Positions 7,742-14,966 of a stretch of 20,507 bases of DNA are shown in pieces. This stretch comes from Campylobacteraceae bacterium (GTDB lineage Bacteria > Campylobacterota > Campylobacteria > Campylobacterales > Campylobacteraceae). The first letter of the stretch is position 1. Every line of letters begins with the position of its first letter. Below the pieces are notes generated by a model. That model searched no databases and had not been told where the DNA came from. It worked only from the letters and a program-made list of their open reading frames with translations. The DNA lies in NCBI GenBank assembly GCA_031276365.1, contig JAISNG010000092.1:1-20507 (forward strand). Reading direction: 5' to 3'. The position numbers and the translations under genes are program-made.

Positions 7742-8523
7742 ATGAATAAATGGACTAATCTTAGCATTGAATATGCCGCTCAAAATTCATATTTGGACGA
7801 CTTGTTTCAGGTTTATCCAACTATTCCTGATGGAATTAGAGAAATAAACAAAAAAATTTGGAACGACATTGAAAATGCATACAGTAAAAGAAATAATAAC
7901 ATTTTAATAAAAGAACTTTTAAAATTAGATTTATTTCCGATAAAAGATAGTTATACCGCATATCTAAAGCGCGACAAAACAGCAATAGAACGCAACCCGC
8001 GCACTTAAACCGTATCTGCGGACGACTTTATGAGATGGGACTTGAAAAGATTTATAAACAATGTAGCGAGCCAAAAGAGACAAATAGGCAAATTGGACCA
8101 ATGTTTAAAGAGTGGCTGCAAAAAAAATCATTAGGCTTACAGCCTGTTGATTTAAGAACTTTTGCGGCAAATGATGATGATGCTATTTTAGACGGTAGCG
8201 ACAAGATGATGATGGATTTTGCCAGTGAAAAATTAAACTATAAACACAATAAAGGACTTGATTTTGTAGCTCGGTTTAATGGAAAATATGTTATTGGCGA
8301 AGCAAAATTTCTGACTGACTTTGGCGGACACCAAAACGCACAATTCGCCGACGCAATCAGCACCATTGAAGCGCCTAATGTAAAAGCCGAAAAAATCGCT
8401 ATTCTTGACGGTGTCCTCTATATCAAAAGCAGTAATAAAATGCATAAATCTCTTACAACAACATATAAAAATCACAATATTATGAGCGCTTTAGTACTGC
8501 GTGAATTTCTTTATCAAATCTAA
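7742..8523 (+). pseudogene. Type II restriction endonuclease, broken by a frameshift
   Basis: Two adjacent reading frames make one nuclease of about 260 residues. The first part (ATG 7742 with AAGGA 8 bases upstream, stop at 8006-8008) gives 88 residues ending ...AIERNPRT. The second frame is open before its first ATG at 8035 and reads NRICGRLYEMGLEKIY, continuing the protein to 8523. The shift equals loss of one base near 8006. The second part has a PD-(D/E)xK-type nuclease core: GLDFVARFNGKYVIGEAK, with Asp76, Glu89 and Lys91 counted from the 8035 ATG, followed by FGGHQNAQFADA. The 8035 ATG has no ribosome binding site, which argues against a separate gene. The methyltransferase starts 5 bases after the stop. 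The specific restriction family and target are not recognised; a sequencing error could also cause the break. Confidence 0.75.
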
Positions 8524-8528
8524 CCACT

Positions 8529-9572
8529 ATGCAAAATTTACTCATAAAAGCAGATAATATCATTGGACTTAAATATCTTTTGCATGAAAAAAATATGAGG
8601 GGCAAAATCGACTTGGTATATATTGACCCGCCGTTTGCAACAGGCGGCGATTTTACTATCACTAATGGACGAGCCTCTACTATAAGCAATTCGCGAAATG
8701 GCGATATAGCTTATTCGGATAGATTGACAGGTACAGACTTCATAGAATTTCTGCGAGAACGCATATTGATAATTAAAGAACTCTTATCTGAACGCGGTTC
8801 TATTTATGTACATATTGATTATAAAATAGGACATTACGTAAAAATGATGATGGATGATGTATTCGGAATGGAAAATTTTCGAAATGATATAACACGGATA
8901 AAATGTAACCCAAAAAACTTTGAACGCATAGGTTACGGGAATATTAAAGATTTGATATTGTTTTATACGAAGTCAAACCACCCGATTTGGAATGAACCGC
9001 GAGAAAAATATACGGAAAAAGATTTTGAGAAACTATTCCCCAAGACCGATAAGCATGGACGAAGATATACTACCGTTCCCATTCATGCGCCAGGACAGAC
9101 AGAAAATGGAAAATCTAACCAACCATTTAAAGGAATTTTGCCGCCGGCAGGACGGCATTGGCGCACTGATGTGGAAACTTTGGAACAATGGGATAAAAAC
9201 GGCTTAATTGAATGGTCGGCAAAAGGAAATCCGCGAAAAATAATTTATGCCGATGAACGCAAAGGAAAGCGCATGCAGGATATTTGGGAGTTTAAATACC
9301 CGCAATACACAATTTATCCGACTGAAAAAAATGACAAAATATTGGATTTAATCATTAAAACCTCATCTGATGAAAATAGCGTTGTTTTGGACTGTTTCTG
9401 CGGTTCTGGAACGACTCTTAAAGCAGCGCAAATCAATGGCAGACAGTGGATTGGCATTGACTGTTCAGAACATGCTATTAAAGCAGCTACAAATAAACTC
9501 TCTATTTTCAAAAACAACTTGCTTACAGCAAAAATAGACTATAATTTTGTCAATATCGCGATACCGATATAA
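8529..9572 (+). CDS. Type II DNA methyltransferase, beta class (probably N6-adenine)
   Basis: S-adenosylmethionine-dependent amino-methyltransferase of 347 residues, presumably the modification partner of the preceding nuclease. The catalytic motif IV, DPPF (33-36 in VYIDPPFATGGDF), is near the N-terminus, and the AdoMet motif I, FCGSG (290-294), is near the C-terminus, followed by motif II with Asp311 in WIGIDCSEHAI. This order defines the beta class. YPTEKNDKILDLIIKTSS before motif I is typical of adenine enzymes, though N4-cytosine cannot be excluded. The middle region (about 120-250) would hold target recognition. No strong ribosome binding site is visible; being 5 bases behind the nuclease stop suggests coupling. 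With the nuclease broken it would act as a solitary methylase. Confidence 0.88.
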   Translation: MQNLLIKADNIIGLKYLLHEKNMRGKIDLVYIDPPFATGGDFTITNGRASTISNSRNGDIAYSDRLTGTDFIEFLRERILIIKELLSERGSIYVHIDYKIGHYVKMMMDDVFGMENFRNDITRIKCNPKNFERIGYGNIKDLILFYTKSNHPIWNEPREKYTEKDFEKLFPKTDKHGRRYTTVPIHAPGQTENGKSNQPFKGILPPAGRHWRTDVETLEQWDKNGLIEWSAKGNPRKIIYADERKGKRMQDIWEFKYPQYTIYPTEKNDKILDLIIKTSSDENSVVLDCFCGSGTTLKAAQINGRQWIGIDCSEHAIKAATNKLSIFKNNLLTAKIDYNFVNIAIPI

Positions 9573-9592
9573 TTCAAAATTGAGATTAATTG

Positions 9593-11986
9593 ATGCAAAA
9601 ATGCGACCATTGCGGACTTTCGTACAATGAAGATGTTTTAATTAAAGATGGGAGTTTTGAAGAGGCTAAATATTTTTGCTGTAAAGGGTGTCAGGGTGTA
9701 TATCATCTTTTGAAAAACGAGGGGCTGGACGGATTTTATGACAAGCGCGGCAAAACTTCGCTTGAACCGCCCAAAACCGTCCTTGACGATACGAAAAAAT
9801 TTGACCTTGACGGATTTCGGGAAAAATATATAAGCCAAAAGGACGGATTTTACGAAGTTTCGCTTATCATTTCAGGTATTCACTGTGCAGCTTGCGTTTG
9901 GCTAAATGAGAAGATTTTGTATAAATTAGACGGCGTTATAGAGGCGTATATTTCGCAGGCAAACAACAAAGCCAAAATCGTCTGGGACCCCGAAACAATC
10001 TCCCTTTCAAGCATTATAGAAGCGATAAGAAGTATCGGCTACAACGCATATCCGTATGATGCAAAAACGCAGGAAGCACATGCAAACGCGCAGCGCCGCG
10101 ATTATTACGCAAGGCTTGCATTCGGCATATTTGCCGTGATGAATATTATGTGGATTGCTATAGCGCAATATTACGGCTATTTTTTCGGGATTGAAAAAAA
10201 CCTTAAAAACATTTTGACGTTTGCCGAATTTTTACTTGCAACTCCAACGCTTTTTTTTACAGGCTCCATATTTTTTAAAAGTGCATATTACGGTTTGAAA
10301 AATGGGTTTGTAACGATGGATTTGCTGATAGCTTCAGGCTCGTCTTTGACATATATCTATTCGCTTTATGCCATGCTAAGCGGTATCGGAGAGCCCTATT
10401 TTGACTCCGTTACAATGATAATAACATTTGTTTTTGCAGGAAAATTTTTGGAAGTTTTAATGAGAAAAAGAGCTGTTGATACGCTTGATTCTATCTCAAG
10501 TATGCTGCCCACTGAAGTTCTTTTAGTAAACGGCAAAGATAAAAAATTTGTAAGCGTTGAGAGTATCAAAAAGGGCGATTTGATAGAGTTAAAAGCAGGG
10601 GAAAAAGTCGTCATTGACGGCATTTGCGTAAACGGCGAGGGTTCATTTGACGAATCAAGCATAAGCGGTGAAAGTATCCCCGTATTGAAAATCAAAGGCA
10701 GTAAAATCATAAGCGGCACAATCTGTCTTGAGAGCGTCATACTCTACCGCGCAGAAACTAAGGCAAAAGATTCTACCGTAAACAAAATCGCCGCACTGCT
10801 GGAAGATGCCATGAATAAAAAACCGCACATAGAGCAGCTCGCAAATCAAATATCGCGTAAATTTTCAACGACTATTTTAAGTATTGCTTTTGTTACACTG
10901 TTTACATGGTGGTATATAAGCGGTTTTAATGAAGCATTGATTATAGCTATCTCCGTTATCGTTATAGCGTGTCCATGTGCACTCGGACTTGCTACACCTG
11001 TAAGCACACTTGTGGGGCTTGGCGTCGCGGCAAAAAAAGGAGTTCTGTTTAAAGAGACAAAATTTTTAGAAAGCCTTACAAAATGCAACGTTCTGATACT
11101 TGACAAAACAGGAACTATTACGCTTGGAAAACCCGAAATTATCAGCATGGAAAAATTTGAAGAGTTTGATATTAATATCTTATACGCGCTGACGCAAAGT
11201 TCGCTTCATCCTGTAAGTAAGGCGATAGCAAAATATCTAGAAAATGGCGAAAACAATCTAAAAAAGATTGAACTTGCCAACATAAAAACTCTTGAAGCCA
11301 AAGGAGTGGAGGCAAACTTCAAAGGCAGACGCATTCTCGGCGGCAATACAAGACTTTTGAAAGAGTTTGGTTTTGAGTGCAAAGATGAATATATGACAAA
11401 TTACTTATTTGCCATAGACGATAAAATATGTGCGCATTTTATCCTCAAGGACATTCCGCGAAGCGATGCAAAAGAGGCGATAGCAAAGATACAAAAAATT
11501 GGCATTGAAATCATAATGCTCACAGGAGACAATGAAAACGCTGCGAGCGAAACAGCCGAACTTACGGGCATAAAAGAGTTTCACGCCTCTCTTTTACCAC
11601 AGGATAAGGCAAATTTCATAGAAAATCTAAGAGTGCAGGGCAAAAAAGTCGTCATGGCAGGCGATGGCATAAACGATGCCTTGGCGCTTGCAAAAAGCGA
11701 TATCGCCATATCTCTTGGGAGCGGAACTGATATAGCCGTAAATGTCAGCGATATTATTTTAATGAACGACTCTTTGGACGCTTTGGCAAAAGCATTTTTG
11801 ATATCCAAAAAAACCTACCGAACTATCAAGCAAAATATCGCTTTTTCTATTATTTATAACGCTACTACAATTCCACTGGCAGTTGCTGGTTTTGTTATGC
11901 CGCTTATCGCTGCGCTTTCAATGTCTTTAAGTTCGCTTGTGGTGGTCGCAAACGCACTGAGGATAAAAACCAAAATAAACCGTTAA
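9593..11986 (+). CDS. ccoI: Copper P1B-type ATPase CcoI/FixI for cbb3 oxidase assembly
   Basis: Inner-membrane ATPase that exports copper toward the cbb3 cytochrome oxidase during its assembly. Starting at the ATG at 9593 it has 797 residues. An N-terminal Cys-rich metal site (CDHC at 4-7, CCKGC at 29-33) is typical of the CcoI/FixI group, followed by a heavy-metal domain with CAAC (98-101). About eight membrane helices are expected; the ion path CPC is at 460-462, the phosphorylated Asp504 is in DKTGT, the His-Pro is at 539, and GDGIND begins at 690. A TTG one codon earlier (9590) is less likely. Its binding site is weak. It starts 20 bases after the methyltransferase stop and is followed 20 bases later by ccoS. 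Confidence 0.93.
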   Translation: MQKCDHCGLSYNEDVLIKDGSFEEAKYFCCKGCQGVYHLLKNEGLDGFYDKRGKTSLEPPKTVLDDTKKFDLDGFREKYISQKDGFYEVSLIISGIHCAACVWLNEKILYKLDGVIEAYISQANNKAKIVWDPETISLSSIIEAIRSIGYNAYPYDAKTQEAHANAQRRDYYARLAFGIFAVMNIMWIAIAQYYGYFFGIEKNLKNILTFAEFLLATPTLFFTGSIFFKSAYYGLKNGFVTMDLLIASGSSLTYIYSLYAMLSGIGEPYFDSVTMIITFVFAGKFLEVLMRKRAVDTLDSISSMLPTEVLLVNGKDKKFVSVESIKKGDLIELKAGEKVVIDGICVNGEGSFDESSISGESIPVLKIKGSKIISGTICLESVILYRAETKAKDSTVNKIAALLEDAMNKKPHIEQLANQISRKFSTTILSIAFVTLFTWWYISGFNEALIIAISVIVIACPCALGLATPVSTLVGLGVAAKKGVLFKETKFLESLTKCNVLILDKTGTITLGKPEIISMEKFEEFDINILYALTQSSLHPVSKAIAKYLENGENNLKKIELANIKTLEAKGVEANFKGRRILGGNTRLLKEFGFECKDEYMTNYLFAIDDKICAHFILKDIPRSDAKEAIAKIQKIGIEIIMLTGDNENAASETAELTGIKEFHASLLPQDKANFIENLRVQGKKVVMAGDGINDALALAKSDIAISLGSGTDIAVNVSDIILMNDSLDALAKAFLISKKTYRTIKQNIAFSIIYNATTIPLAVAGFVMPLIAALSMSLSSLVVVANALRIKTKINR

Positions 11987-12006
11987 CGTAGAGAAGGAGA
12001 TAACTT

Positions 12007-12237
12007 ATGAGTCCCGTATTGCTGGCTATTATGATAAGCGTTTCACTCTTTTTAGGCGCATTTGGAGTTTTTGCATTTCTTTGGGGTTTAAGAACAGGAC
12101 AGTTTGATGATAGAAGCAAATTTTTGGATGCTGTTCACACGGATGGCGTAGATGAATTAAATGAAGCGGTAATGCTTGAAAAAAGAAAAAAAGATGCGAT
12201 AAAAAGAAAAGAAGCAAAGCGCCGACCGCAGGATTAG
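12007..12237 (+). CDS. ccoS: cbb3-type cytochrome oxidase assembly protein CcoS
   Basis: Small single-span membrane protein needed for cofactor insertion into cbb3 oxidase. The 76 residues begin with one hydrophobic helix (about 4-26) followed by the family signature LRTGQFDDRSKF and then a highly charged, Lys/Glu-rich tail. AAGGAG sits 8 bases before the ATG. It follows ccoI by 20 bases, the usual pairing for cbb3 maturation genes. The stop codon lies in the loop and stem of a probable terminator hairpin. Confidence 0.88.
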   Translation: MSPVLLAIMISVSLFLGAFGVFAFLWGLRTGQFDDRSKFLDAVHTDGVDELNEAVMLEKRKKDAIKRKEAKRRPQD

Positions 12238-12260
12238 CAGTCGGCTAAGGGCTATTTTTT
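12221..12260 (+). terminator. Probable terminator after ccoS
   Basis: Nine-base stem with one mismatch (12221-12229 against 12237-12245) and a 7-base loop, GC-rich in AT-rich surroundings. A T run at 12255-12260 lies about 9 bases after the stem, further than ideal. The hairpin spans the ccoS stop and sits between two convergent genes. Confidence 0.5.
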
Positions 12261-12578
12261 GTCTATGTGAAAATTTGTAAAAATATACTCAGCCAATGCG
12301 TCCAAATCCTCTTCACTAAAAGGTTTTACCTGAAGCTGCATTGTAGCTTTCATTTTACCGCCATGCTCTTTGTTGGTTTTGTACTCTTTGAGCGTCTTTT
12401 TCAACTCCTCTTTTGAGAGCGTAGCAGATACTATTGTGCCGCCAGGCGGAACTTTTTCAGCTTTTGTGCCGTGGCATACTATACAGCGTTTAAAATTTAC
12501 TTCGGCTGTTGCAGCAGAAGCAAGCGAAAACGCACCTGTGATAAAAAGTGCCGTTGCTATGATTTTACCTGTTTTCAT
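12252..12578 (-). CDS. Small periplasmic class I cytochrome c
   Basis: A 108-residue exported monohaem cytochrome, probably an electron carrier to the cbb3 oxidase. A signal peptide (MKTGKIIATALFITGAFSLASA, cleavage near residue 22-25) precedes the haem-binding CIVCH (Cys32, Cys35, His36); Met76 or Met80 in GGKMKATMQ is the likely sixth haem ligand. Mature size, about 85 residues, fits the c553/c8 type. AAGGGG precedes the ATG. It is convergent with ccoIS and divergent from gmhB, the same arrangement as the C. jejuni gene I recall as Cj1153. A role with cbb3 oxidase is inferred from position. Confidence 0.88.
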   Translation of the reverse strand: MKTGKIIATALFITGAFSLASAATAEVNFKRCIVCHGTKAEKVPPGGTIVSATLSKEELKKTLKEYKTNKEHGGKMKATMQLQVKPFSEEDLDALAEYIFTNFHIDKK

Positions 12579-12606
12579 GATTCCCCTTTTAAGATTAAAT
12601 TTTCAC

Positions 12607-12612
12607 ATTATA
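12607..12612 (-). promoter_or_regulatory. Probable -10 box of cytochrome c gene
   Basis: Minus-strand TATAAT, about 28 bases before the ATG at 12578. No clear -35 box; the upstream sequence is A/T-rich. Confidence 0.5.
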
Positions 12613-12643
12613 GCTTTTCACACTTTAATTTTTAATAATTTAG

Positions 12644-12649
12644 TATAAT
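12644..12649 (+). promoter_or_regulatory. Probable -10 box of gmhB
   Basis: Plus-strand TATAAT in TTTAGTATAATAT, about 33 bases before the GTG start of gmhB. The upstream stretch is T-rich without a -35 match at proper spacing, as in many Campylobacterota promoters. Confidence 0.5.
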
Positions 12650-12682
12650 ATCGTTTTATTTATTAACAAACAAAGGGCGATT

Positions 12683-13189
12683 GTGGCATTTAAAGCGATT
12701 TTTTTGGACAGAGATGGCGTAATAAACGAAGATAGAGGATACGTTTACAAACAAGATGATTTTATTTTTAAAAAGCATATCTTTGAAGCTTTAAGACATT
12801 TTCAAAAACATGGCTATCTTATATTTGTCGTAACAAATCAATCTGGCATAGCAAGAGGATATTACAGCGAAGATGATTTTTTGAAATTAACGGAGTACAT
12901 GATGGATAAATTTGCAAAAAACGGCATTACAATAACAAAACTCTACTACTGCCCGCACGCGCCCGAAGCAAACTGCTCATGCAGAAAGCCAAATCCTGCT
13001 ATGCTTTTAAAAGCAAAAAACGAGTTTGATGTAGATATGAGCGCCTCATGGCTTATAGGCGACAAACAAAGCGACATAGAAGCCGCGGCGAGGGCGGGGA
13101 TAACAAACGCTATCTACTTTGGCGAGGGCGAAAACACGGCAAAATACAGGATAAAATCACTAAAAGAGGCAGTAGAGATTATCTTATGA
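12683..13189 (+). CDS. gmhB: D-glycero-beta-D-manno-heptose 1,7-bisphosphate 7-phosphatase
   Basis: HAD-family phosphatase that removes the 7-phosphate in ADP-heptose synthesis for the lipid A-core. The 168 residues contain LDRDGVIN (nucleophile Asp9 and acid/base Asp11), TNQSGIARG (51-59), the zinc loop C90-P-H92 with C98-S-C100, Lys102 in CRKP, and GDKQSD (126-131). All parts of the active site are present. The start is GTG with AAAGGG upstream. It is separated from the other heptose genes (hldD, hldE, gmhA) by a minus-strand accessory pair, although as I recall they are contiguous in C. jejuni. Confidence 0.94.
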   Translation: MAFKAIFLDRDGVINEDRGYVYKQDDFIFKKHIFEALRHFQKHGYLIFVVTNQSGIARGYYSEDDFLKLTEYMMDKFAKNGITITKLYYCPHAPEANCSCRKPNPAMLLKAKNEFDVDMSASWLIGDKQSDIEAAARAGITNAIYFGEGENTAKYRIKSLKEAVEIIL

Positions 13190-13404
13190 TTGAAAATTTA
13201 TAAGAGCAAAACGGGGCTTTTAATAAGTGATAAAATTTATCTTATGGTTGAAAATCATGCGCACAGCTCGTAAAAAAATTGCACACAGGATTTATTGCAG
13301 TGATTTTAATATAGAGACGCGGCGCTTCTATTTTGACTTTGCGCGGCGCCTCAAAACAAAACATATGAGCATACAGCCGCATCTTCTCATAATTGTGCCT
13401 TGCT
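13190..13404 (+). other. Intergenic stretch between convergent genes with GC-rich imperfect hairpin
   Basis: This 215-base gap separates the ends of gmhB (plus) and the hydrolase gene (minus). It holds an imperfect hairpin (13314-13325 against 13341-13352, 10 of 12 pairs, 15-base loop) rich in GCGGCGC, which could act as a weak terminator in both directions although no T run follows. It also holds a second copy of a 19-base sequence from the gmhB 3' end (13179-13197 and 13237-13255, 18 of 19 identical) and a near-palindrome GATAAAATTTATC at 13229-13241. A 72-codon plus-strand frame begins at 13227 but has no binding site or recognisable content. Confidence 0.5.
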
Positions 13405-14295
13405 TTAAGACAGAGAATCCAAAGCAGTGTCTATATATTTTTTGAGAACTTGTGAAATATTAAGATAAGAATTTATATATATCTCAACAAAACCATGCCC
13501 AAGTATATCTTTCTTGCCATTTGCTCCTGCAGGTCTAAAAATATAATATGGTATATCATGCGTAACTTCAGGTACGCCGCCTAAAAGAAAACTAAACCAT
13601 GAAAGTCCTGCTGCAACATAATCTTTATCAGCAAGTATATGAATTCCGTTTGTCTTAACAGATACAGGAGCTAAATGTATCACTTTAACCGACTGCTCTC
13701 CTACTCTGTCTTTTGTATGCTCATAAGCAACATTGACAAAAAGATTTCCTTGAGAATGCGCTATAAATAGCAGTTTTTTGCCTTCATCTGCCCAGCTGTC
13801 TATCTTTCTTCTATGTTCTGCATAATCAGCCTCAGTTTCAGAATTACTCAAAGATTCTTTCGTTTTTGTAATAACTAAACCCAAGAAATCAGCGCTCATC
13901 TTATCACTCATACTTTTGTAACCTGACATTGTATCTGATGCCCATTTATGCCATGGACCATCTCCGTTTACAATATCAAAAAACAGCTCATATCTATTTT
14001 GTATGGATTTATATTCTAATTCTGCCGTTCTTTGTTCAAAAACTTCTATCAAGTCCTCAAATAAGCCGAAAGTTTTATTGTACAAAAGCTCATAACGAAT
14101 CTTATCTCCATTCGGAGCAGTTTCACCGTAAAATTTTTTGAGATACTCTAATGATTTTTTTGCATCCCGCTTGGTATTTATCATGCCATTAAAAAAGGCG
14201 ATTACTGTCTTCTCATCACCGACATCTGTTTGCGCATAAATATTGACACTGCCTAATAACAGACATATAAAAAACGATAATATTCTCTTATTCAC
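13405..14295 (-). CDS. Secreted alpha/beta-hydrolase with lipase-type serine motif
   Basis: Predicted exported hydrolase of 296 residues. The start is taken as GTG at 14295: AAGGAG lies 6 bases before it and the protein then begins with a clean signal peptide (NKRILSFFICLLLGSVNIYA, cleavage near residue 21). A longer frame from 14334 would put 13 odd residues before it. FFNGMINTKRDA (34-45) resembles the oxyanion-side strand of this fold, and FIAHSQGN gives the nucleophile elbow G/H-x-S-x-G with Ser181. His267 in ILGHGFVEI is a candidate catalytic His; the acid may be an Asp in ILADKDY or DKD nearby. Substrate is unknown: lipid, ester or peptide are possible. Its start overlaps the end of the lipoprotein gene by 8 bases, so the two are probably co-translated. 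Confidence 0.75.
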   Translation of the reverse strand: MNKRILSFFICLLLGSVNIYAQTDVGDEKTVIAFFNGMINTKRDAKKSLEYLKKFYGETAPNGDKIRYELLYNKTFGLFEDLIEVFEQRTAELEYKSIQNRYELFFDIVNGDGPWHKWASDTMSGYKSMSDKMSADFLGLVITKTKESLSNSETEADYAEHRRKIDSWADEGKKLLFIAHSQGNLFVNVAYEHTKDRVGEQSVKVIHLAPVSVKTNGIHILADKDYVAAGLSWFSFLLGGVPEVTHDIPYYIFRPAGANGKKDILGHGFVEIYINSYLNISQVLKKYIDTALDSLS

Positions 14296-14779
14296 AAGTG
14301 TCTCCTTCAGGCAATGTTGCAACCGTTCCCTCAAGCGCTTTATTGAAAGCCAGATAAGCTTGCAAACGCTCTTTGGTATTTGTTGTCATGGAAAGAATTT
14401 TATCAGATACGATACTTGGGTTTTCCGTATCCTTTTTTTCATCAAAAACACTAAAAATACAATGTATAGCTCTTGAATCCTGTTCATCTGCTTTTCTAAC
14501 AGCTTCCTTATCATTAATATCAACAAGCAAAATTGCCTGCACCGCTTTTGCATCTTGCAACAGCGCATTTTTCTGTCTTTCGTCAGGATAATTTTCTATG
14601 ATATAGTTTTTTATATCGTCTCTGATACCGTCTTGGCTATCGTCTGTTTCTATCAAACTCGAACCTCTATCAAGTTGAGGAGGTTCGCTGCCTGCTGTTT
14701 TTTTGTTAGAATTACTATCTGTATTGCATCCTGTTAGTAAAAAAACAATAACTGATGTTATGAATATTTGTTTTAACAT
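14288..14779 (-). CDS. Lipoprotein of unknown function paired with the secreted hydrolase
   Basis: A 163-residue predicted lipoprotein. Basic MLK, a hydrophobic stretch and the lipobox LLTGC give Cys18 as the lipid-modified first mature residue. A Ser/Asn/Pro-rich linker follows (19-45), then DSQDGIRDDI (47-56), which resembles a short Asp-rich calcium-binding loop, and a mostly helical domain to residue 163. No enzyme motif is visible. AAGGAG precedes the ATG. Its 3' end overlaps the hydrolase start by 8 bases, which suggests a chaperone, anchor or partner role for the hydrolase (inference). The pair sits between gmhB and hldD on the opposite strand, so it looks inserted. Confidence 0.7.
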   Translation of the reverse strand: MLKQIFITSVIVFLLTGCNTDSNSNKKTAGSEPPQLDRGSSLIETDDSQDGIRDDIKNYIIENYPDERQKNALLQDAKAVQAILLVDINDKEAVRKADEQDSRAIHCIFSVFDEKKDTENPSIVSDKILSMTTNTKERLQAYLAFNKALEGTVATLPEGDTCE

Positions 14780-14810
14780 TCATACTCCTTCATGGAAGAC
14801 TATTTTTGTA

Positions 14811-14816
14811 TTTATA
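14811..14816 (-). promoter_or_regulatory. Probable extended -10 promoter of lipoprotein/hydrolase pair
   Basis: Minus-strand TTGCTATAAAT: a TATAAA box with an upstream TG, about 31 bases before the lipoprotein ATG. No good -35 box. Confidence 0.5.
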
Positions 14817-14937
14817 GCAAGTTTTTTCTTAATGTATGTATAATTTTTATCAAAATTCGTTTTAAAATAAAACCCTTTCAAATATTGCAAAAATGCCAAA
14901 AGGCGTTAAATTGGCAAAAATAAAAGCATGTATTTGC

Positions 14938-14943
14938 TATAAT
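14938..14943 (+). promoter_or_regulatory. Extended -10 promoter of hldD-hldE-gmhA
   Basis: TGCTATAAT, a consensus -10 with the TG extension, 23 bases before the hldD GTG. A symmetrical TGCCAA...TTGGCA pair (14894-14899 and 14911-14916) lies just upstream in the -25 to -45 zone and might be an operator. The promoter would serve all three overlapping heptose genes. Confidence 0.6.
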
Positions 14944-14966
14944 AGCCTTTTTTTGGAGGAAATACC

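Noticed and set aside
7995..8010. Programmed frameshift in the nuclease gene
   Set aside because: The junction lacks a slippery X-XXY-YYZ heptamer, a homopolymer tract or an obvious stimulatory hairpin; simple mutation or sequencing error is more likely.
13227..13445. 72-codon plus-strand frame after gmhB
   Set aside because: No ribosome binding site, no recognisable content, runs through the GC-rich hairpin and overlaps the convergent hydrolase gene.
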